The translations under genes were made by a program, and so were the position numbers. Below are positions 6,286-8,188 of a stretch of DNA of 8,188 nt, in pieces; position 1 is the first letter of the stretch, and the number at the start of each line of letters is the position of its first letter. The stretch lies in NCBI GenBank assembly GCA_002315455.1, contig DCGG01000103.1:1-8188 (forward strand), in the 5' to 3' direction. Source of the DNA: Lentisphaeria bacterium UBA1784 (GTDB lineage Bacteria; Verrucomicrobiota; Lentisphaeria; Victivallales; Victivallaceae). The notes below the pieces were generated by a model, which ran no database searches, was not told the origin of the DNA, and was given only the letters and a program-made list of their open reading frames with translations.

Positions 6286-7239
6286 GTGGAACGCTGGGAA
6301 AATTTTTTCAAATACGCTGAATGTTGCAACCTGCCGAGGGAGAAGTATCTGCTTCCTCTGAAGGCGCAATACGATTCCATCGCCTCCGATCCGAAGCAGA
6401 CCGCGGAGTTCGACCGCATGACGGCGGAACTGGACGTCGTCGGTGCCCCCCTGAAGCCGGAGGATTTCTGGGGTGAAAAGGCCGGACGGCAGACCGCCGT
6501 GCTGCTGATTCTCGCCCACTATCCCCGACTGGAAGCAGCCTACGCGAAGGCCGGATACTCCCGGGAGATGCTGAAGCAGATCGCCGGCGACCTCTTCGTC
6601 TGGCTCAGCCAGCAGACCATGGAACTGGGATACGTGGGCTTGACCCAGCGCATTTTTTCGTGGGAGGCGGACTGTGCCAGCGGTCACGTGAAGCAGTTCG
6701 GCAGGCTCCAGTGCAACGACGTCCACAAACTGTACATGCCGGCCTCCTTCTTCCGCAGGCCGGACGGCACTCCGGAGTATCGTCCCTGTCCGCAGGAGGG
6801 ACATCTGCCCGGTTCTCTGATTTCCTTTGGCGACGAAGCCGTGAACATCCACATCCCCGCCAGCGGTCCCATGCTCCGGGAGGAGTGCATCGCCTCCCTG
6901 CGCCGAATGGCGGACTTCATGAAGAAGTTTCACCCGGAGATCGACTGGAAGGGCTTCGTCTGCTACTCCTGGCTGCTGGACCCCGTCCTGCAGGAACTCC
7001 TGCCGGAAAACAGCAACATCGTGGCGTTCCAGCGCCTCGGCCACTACTTCCCCTGCGAAGGGGACGCCACCAACGACGTCATCTGGCGGATCTTCGGCCC
7101 GAAGGCGCTGAAAGAAGGGATCGACGCGGTTCCCCACACCACCCGGATGCAGAAGATCCTCGCGGATTACTTTCACAAGGGGGGAAAGATCCGGGAAAGC
7201 GGGTTCTTCATCCCCCGGGATGAAGCCTCCTCCCTCTGA
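6286..7239 (+). CDS. GNAT-like acyltransferase domain protein (NAT_N/GNAT_C two-domain type), substrate unknown
   Basis: The protein is 317 residues, complete, starts at GTG and ends in TGA. I recognise it as the family usually labelled 'acyltransferase domain-containing protein': a helical N-terminal domain (about 1-140) and a GNAT-like C-terminal domain (about 145-310). Family-typical strings are VNIHIPASGPM (186-196), CYSWLLDP (226-233) and SNIVAFQR (243-250). The reaction is presumed to be acyl transfer from an acyl-CoA-like donor; the acceptor is not known to me and cannot be read from the sequence. No signal peptide or membrane segment is seen, so it should be cytoplasmic. It is divergent from the GH3 gene across 213 bp and convergent with the GH2 remnant, so it is probably transcribed alone. 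It may share control with GH3 through the operator-like repeats between them. The family call rests on remembered motifs; function is unassigned. Confidence 0.75.
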   Translation: MERWENFFKYAECCNLPREKYLLPLKAQYDSIASDPKQTAEFDRMTAELDVVGAPLKPEDFWGEKAGRQTAVLLILAHYPRLEAAYAKAGYSREMLKQIAGDLFVWLSQQTMELGYVGLTQRIFSWEADCASGHVKQFGRLQCNDVHKLYMPASFFRRPDGTPEYRPCPQEGHLPGSLISFGDEAVNIHIPASGPMLREECIASLRRMADFMKKFHPEIDWKGFVCYSWLLDPVLQELLPENSNIVAFQRLGHYFPCEGDATNDVIWRIFGPKALKEGIDAVPHTTRMQKILADYFHKGGKIRESGFFIPRDEASSL

Positions 7240-7261
7240 AACGCGCAAAGCCCGCCCGTCC

Positions 7262-7293
7262 GCAACCTCCCCGACCGCGGCCGGGGAGTTTGC
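7262..7293. terminator. Convergent GC-rich hairpin between the acyltransferase and GH2 genes
   Basis: GCAACCTCCCCG (7262-7273) pairs with CGGGGAGTTTGC (7282-7293) over 12 positions with one mismatch, leaving an 8-base loop. It lies in the 64-bp gap between two facing stop codons and could end or protect both transcripts. No long T-run follows on either strand, so it is not a textbook intrinsic terminator. Confidence 0.55.
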
Positions 7294-7303
7294 AGACGAT
7301 ACT

Positions 7304-8186
7304 CTATTCCTTCCGCTTCTCCAGTCCGCTGGTGAAGGCCGCCCGAAACATGGCGGGGTCGCCCTTGGCAGTGCGGTCGTAGTTGTAGATGCCGTTCTGC
7401 TCCTGTTCCACGTCCGTCAACTGGGTGTAGCACCAGCCGGAAAGTGCGGGATCGGCATTCATCAATTCCGCCTGCTCCCGGATCTTTTCGCAGAGTTCTC
7501 CGGCGCTTTGAATCTTCAATCCGTGGTAGCCCCAGGAGTTCTTCGCATACTCCGGACGGCCCGCCGGTATGAACCGGAATCCGCCCCACTCGTCGTTGAA
7601 GTAGGGCTGGCCCGCATAGCCAGTCTCGTTTTCCTGCATGAAGACCGACGCCCCCTCCGGATGCAGTGATGCGGCCAGCTTCTTGGCATCCGGGCGGTAG
7701 AGGTGAACGGTCCAGCTTATTGTTCAGGTAGATGCGGTCCTTCTCCACGTGGATCTTCCGCAGTCCGCCGTAGGAGCGGACGGTGTCGATCACGTTGCCG
7801 GAAGCGTCCAGCACCTCGAAGAGGATGTCGTAGAGGAAGGGGTCCTCCGGAGACCACGGGCGCACCGTCTCCCCCAGCTCCACCGCGAATCCGATGCCGG
7901 TGACTGCCGGAACCGTCCGGGTGACGGAGGGAACTCCCGCACCGGAAATGGTGGTGCGGAGCCGCATCCCGCGCCCGGCAGAGAGGAATTCCGGACGGAA
8001 GACGAATTCCTTTGCGTCCAATGACGGCGTGATGCGGCAGGAGCGCAAACCCTGCGGATGCACCGCCTCCATCCACACCGTCTGCCAGATGCCGCTCATG
8101 CGCGTGTAGCTGCAGCCGCCCGGCTTGAACACCTGCTTGCCGCACGCTCCGAGCGAGAGGTTCGTCGGATCCCACACGCAGACGAT
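7304..8186 (-). pseudogene. GH2 beta-glycosidase (beta-galactosidase/glucuronidase family) with internal deletion and frameshift; N-terminus off the right edge
   Basis: Two in-frame blocks of one GH2 enzyme meet at a scar. The first block (8186-7716, 157 residues) holds VWDPTN, YTRMSGIWQTVW of the sugar-binding domain, RPWSPEDPFLYD of the immunoglobulin-like domain and IYLNNK at the barrel entrance. The second block (7714-7304, 136 residues to a TAG stop) is in another frame. It starts WTVHLYRPDA and holds the likely nucleophile in FNDEWGGF (Glu codon 7589-7591), then WCYTQLTDVEQEQNG and YNYDR, the usual end of the barrel. Missing between them is the first part of the (alpha/beta)8 barrel with the Asn-Glu acid/base pair, which I estimate at 180-250 residues from family layout. 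One odd base (7715) remains at the junction. Without the acid/base and in the wrong frame the enzyme cannot work. The frame of the first block runs on to 7173 as unrelated residues. The true start is beyond the edge; the GTG at 8177 is internal. An assembly collapse is the main alternative to a real pseudogene. Confidence 0.85.
7712..7718 (-). other. Deletion junction in the GH2 gene
   Basis: The Lys codon AAG (7718-7716) ends the N-terminal block and the Trp codon TGG (7714-7712) begins the C-terminal block in a shifted frame, with a single C between them. Intact family members continue after the first block with an N-(G/N)-K-P-type entry to the barrel, and the second block normally follows the acid/base region. 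The exact breakpoint could shift by a few bases. Confidence 0.75.
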
Positions 8187-8188
8187 CA

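Noticed and set aside
6169..7248. A 359-codon open frame on the minus strand
   Set aside because: Antisense and in register to the acyltransferase, which has a strong ribosome binding site and family motifs. The minus frame has neither.
7173..8177. A 334-residue minus-strand protein as an intact gene
   Set aside because: Only its first half is GH2. After 7716 it reads in the wrong frame through the real GH2 C-terminus and past the convergent hairpin. Its apparent start is an internal GTG; the GH2 frame continues to the right edge.
1..8188. Mobile elements, CRISPR arrays, tRNA or rRNA genes, phage or defence genes
   Set aside because: No transposase or integrase reading frame, no regularly spaced repeats and no RNA gene pattern was seen; the window is almost fully covered by four metabolic genes.

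Overview
The window is a GC-rich stretch (by eye about 60-65 %) of bacterial chromosome that is nearly fully coding. It looks like part of the genome of a glycan-degrading anaerobe. The mix of enzymes (a GH13-debranching fusion, a PA14-containing GH3, and a GH2 with the 'SGIWQTVW' signature) together with strong Shine-Dalgarno sites suggests the PVC group, perhaps Lentisphaerota (Victivallis-like) or a related gut Verrucomicrobiota. That assignment is an inference from remembered protein flavour, not a marker-gene call.

Layout, left to right. (1) Positions 1-3399, minus strand: a very large alpha-glucan enzyme whose C-terminus lies beyond the left edge. It has a complete GH13 catalytic barrel at the N-terminus and the start of an amylo-alpha-1,6-glucosidase (GDE_C) domain at the C-terminus, which is the domain order of eukaryotic glycogen debranching enzyme. 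(2) Positions 3400-3510: a 111-bp spacer with a weak terminator-like hairpin, a promoter candidate, an 8-bp inverted repeat and a strong ribosome binding site. (3) Positions 3511-6072, minus: a GH3 beta-glycosidase with an internal PA14 domain and no signal peptide. (4) Positions 6073-6285: a divergent control region holding a 16-bp perfect palindrome and a 14-bp direct repeat at 20-bp spacing, with promoter candidates in both directions. (5) Positions 6286-7239, plus: a two-domain GNAT-like acyltransferase (NAT_N/GNAT_C type) of unknown substrate, with a GTG start. (6) Positions 7240-7303: a convergent GC-rich hairpin. (7) Positions 7304 to the right edge, minus: a GH2 beta-glycosidase that has lost most of its catalytic barrel, including the acid/base glutamate region, and changes frame at the scar near 7715. 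It is a pseudogene or an assembly error.

Together the minus-strand genes describe cytoplasmic breakdown of oligosaccharides: GH3 acting on beta-linked glycans, GH13-GDE on glycogen or maltodextrin, and a broken GH2. The divergent acyltransferase shares the GH3 control region but has no obvious metabolic link to it. I saw no tRNA, rRNA, CRISPR array, transposase or phage gene. Very long open frames on the strands opposite the real genes are a by-product of codon usage and are not annotated as genes.
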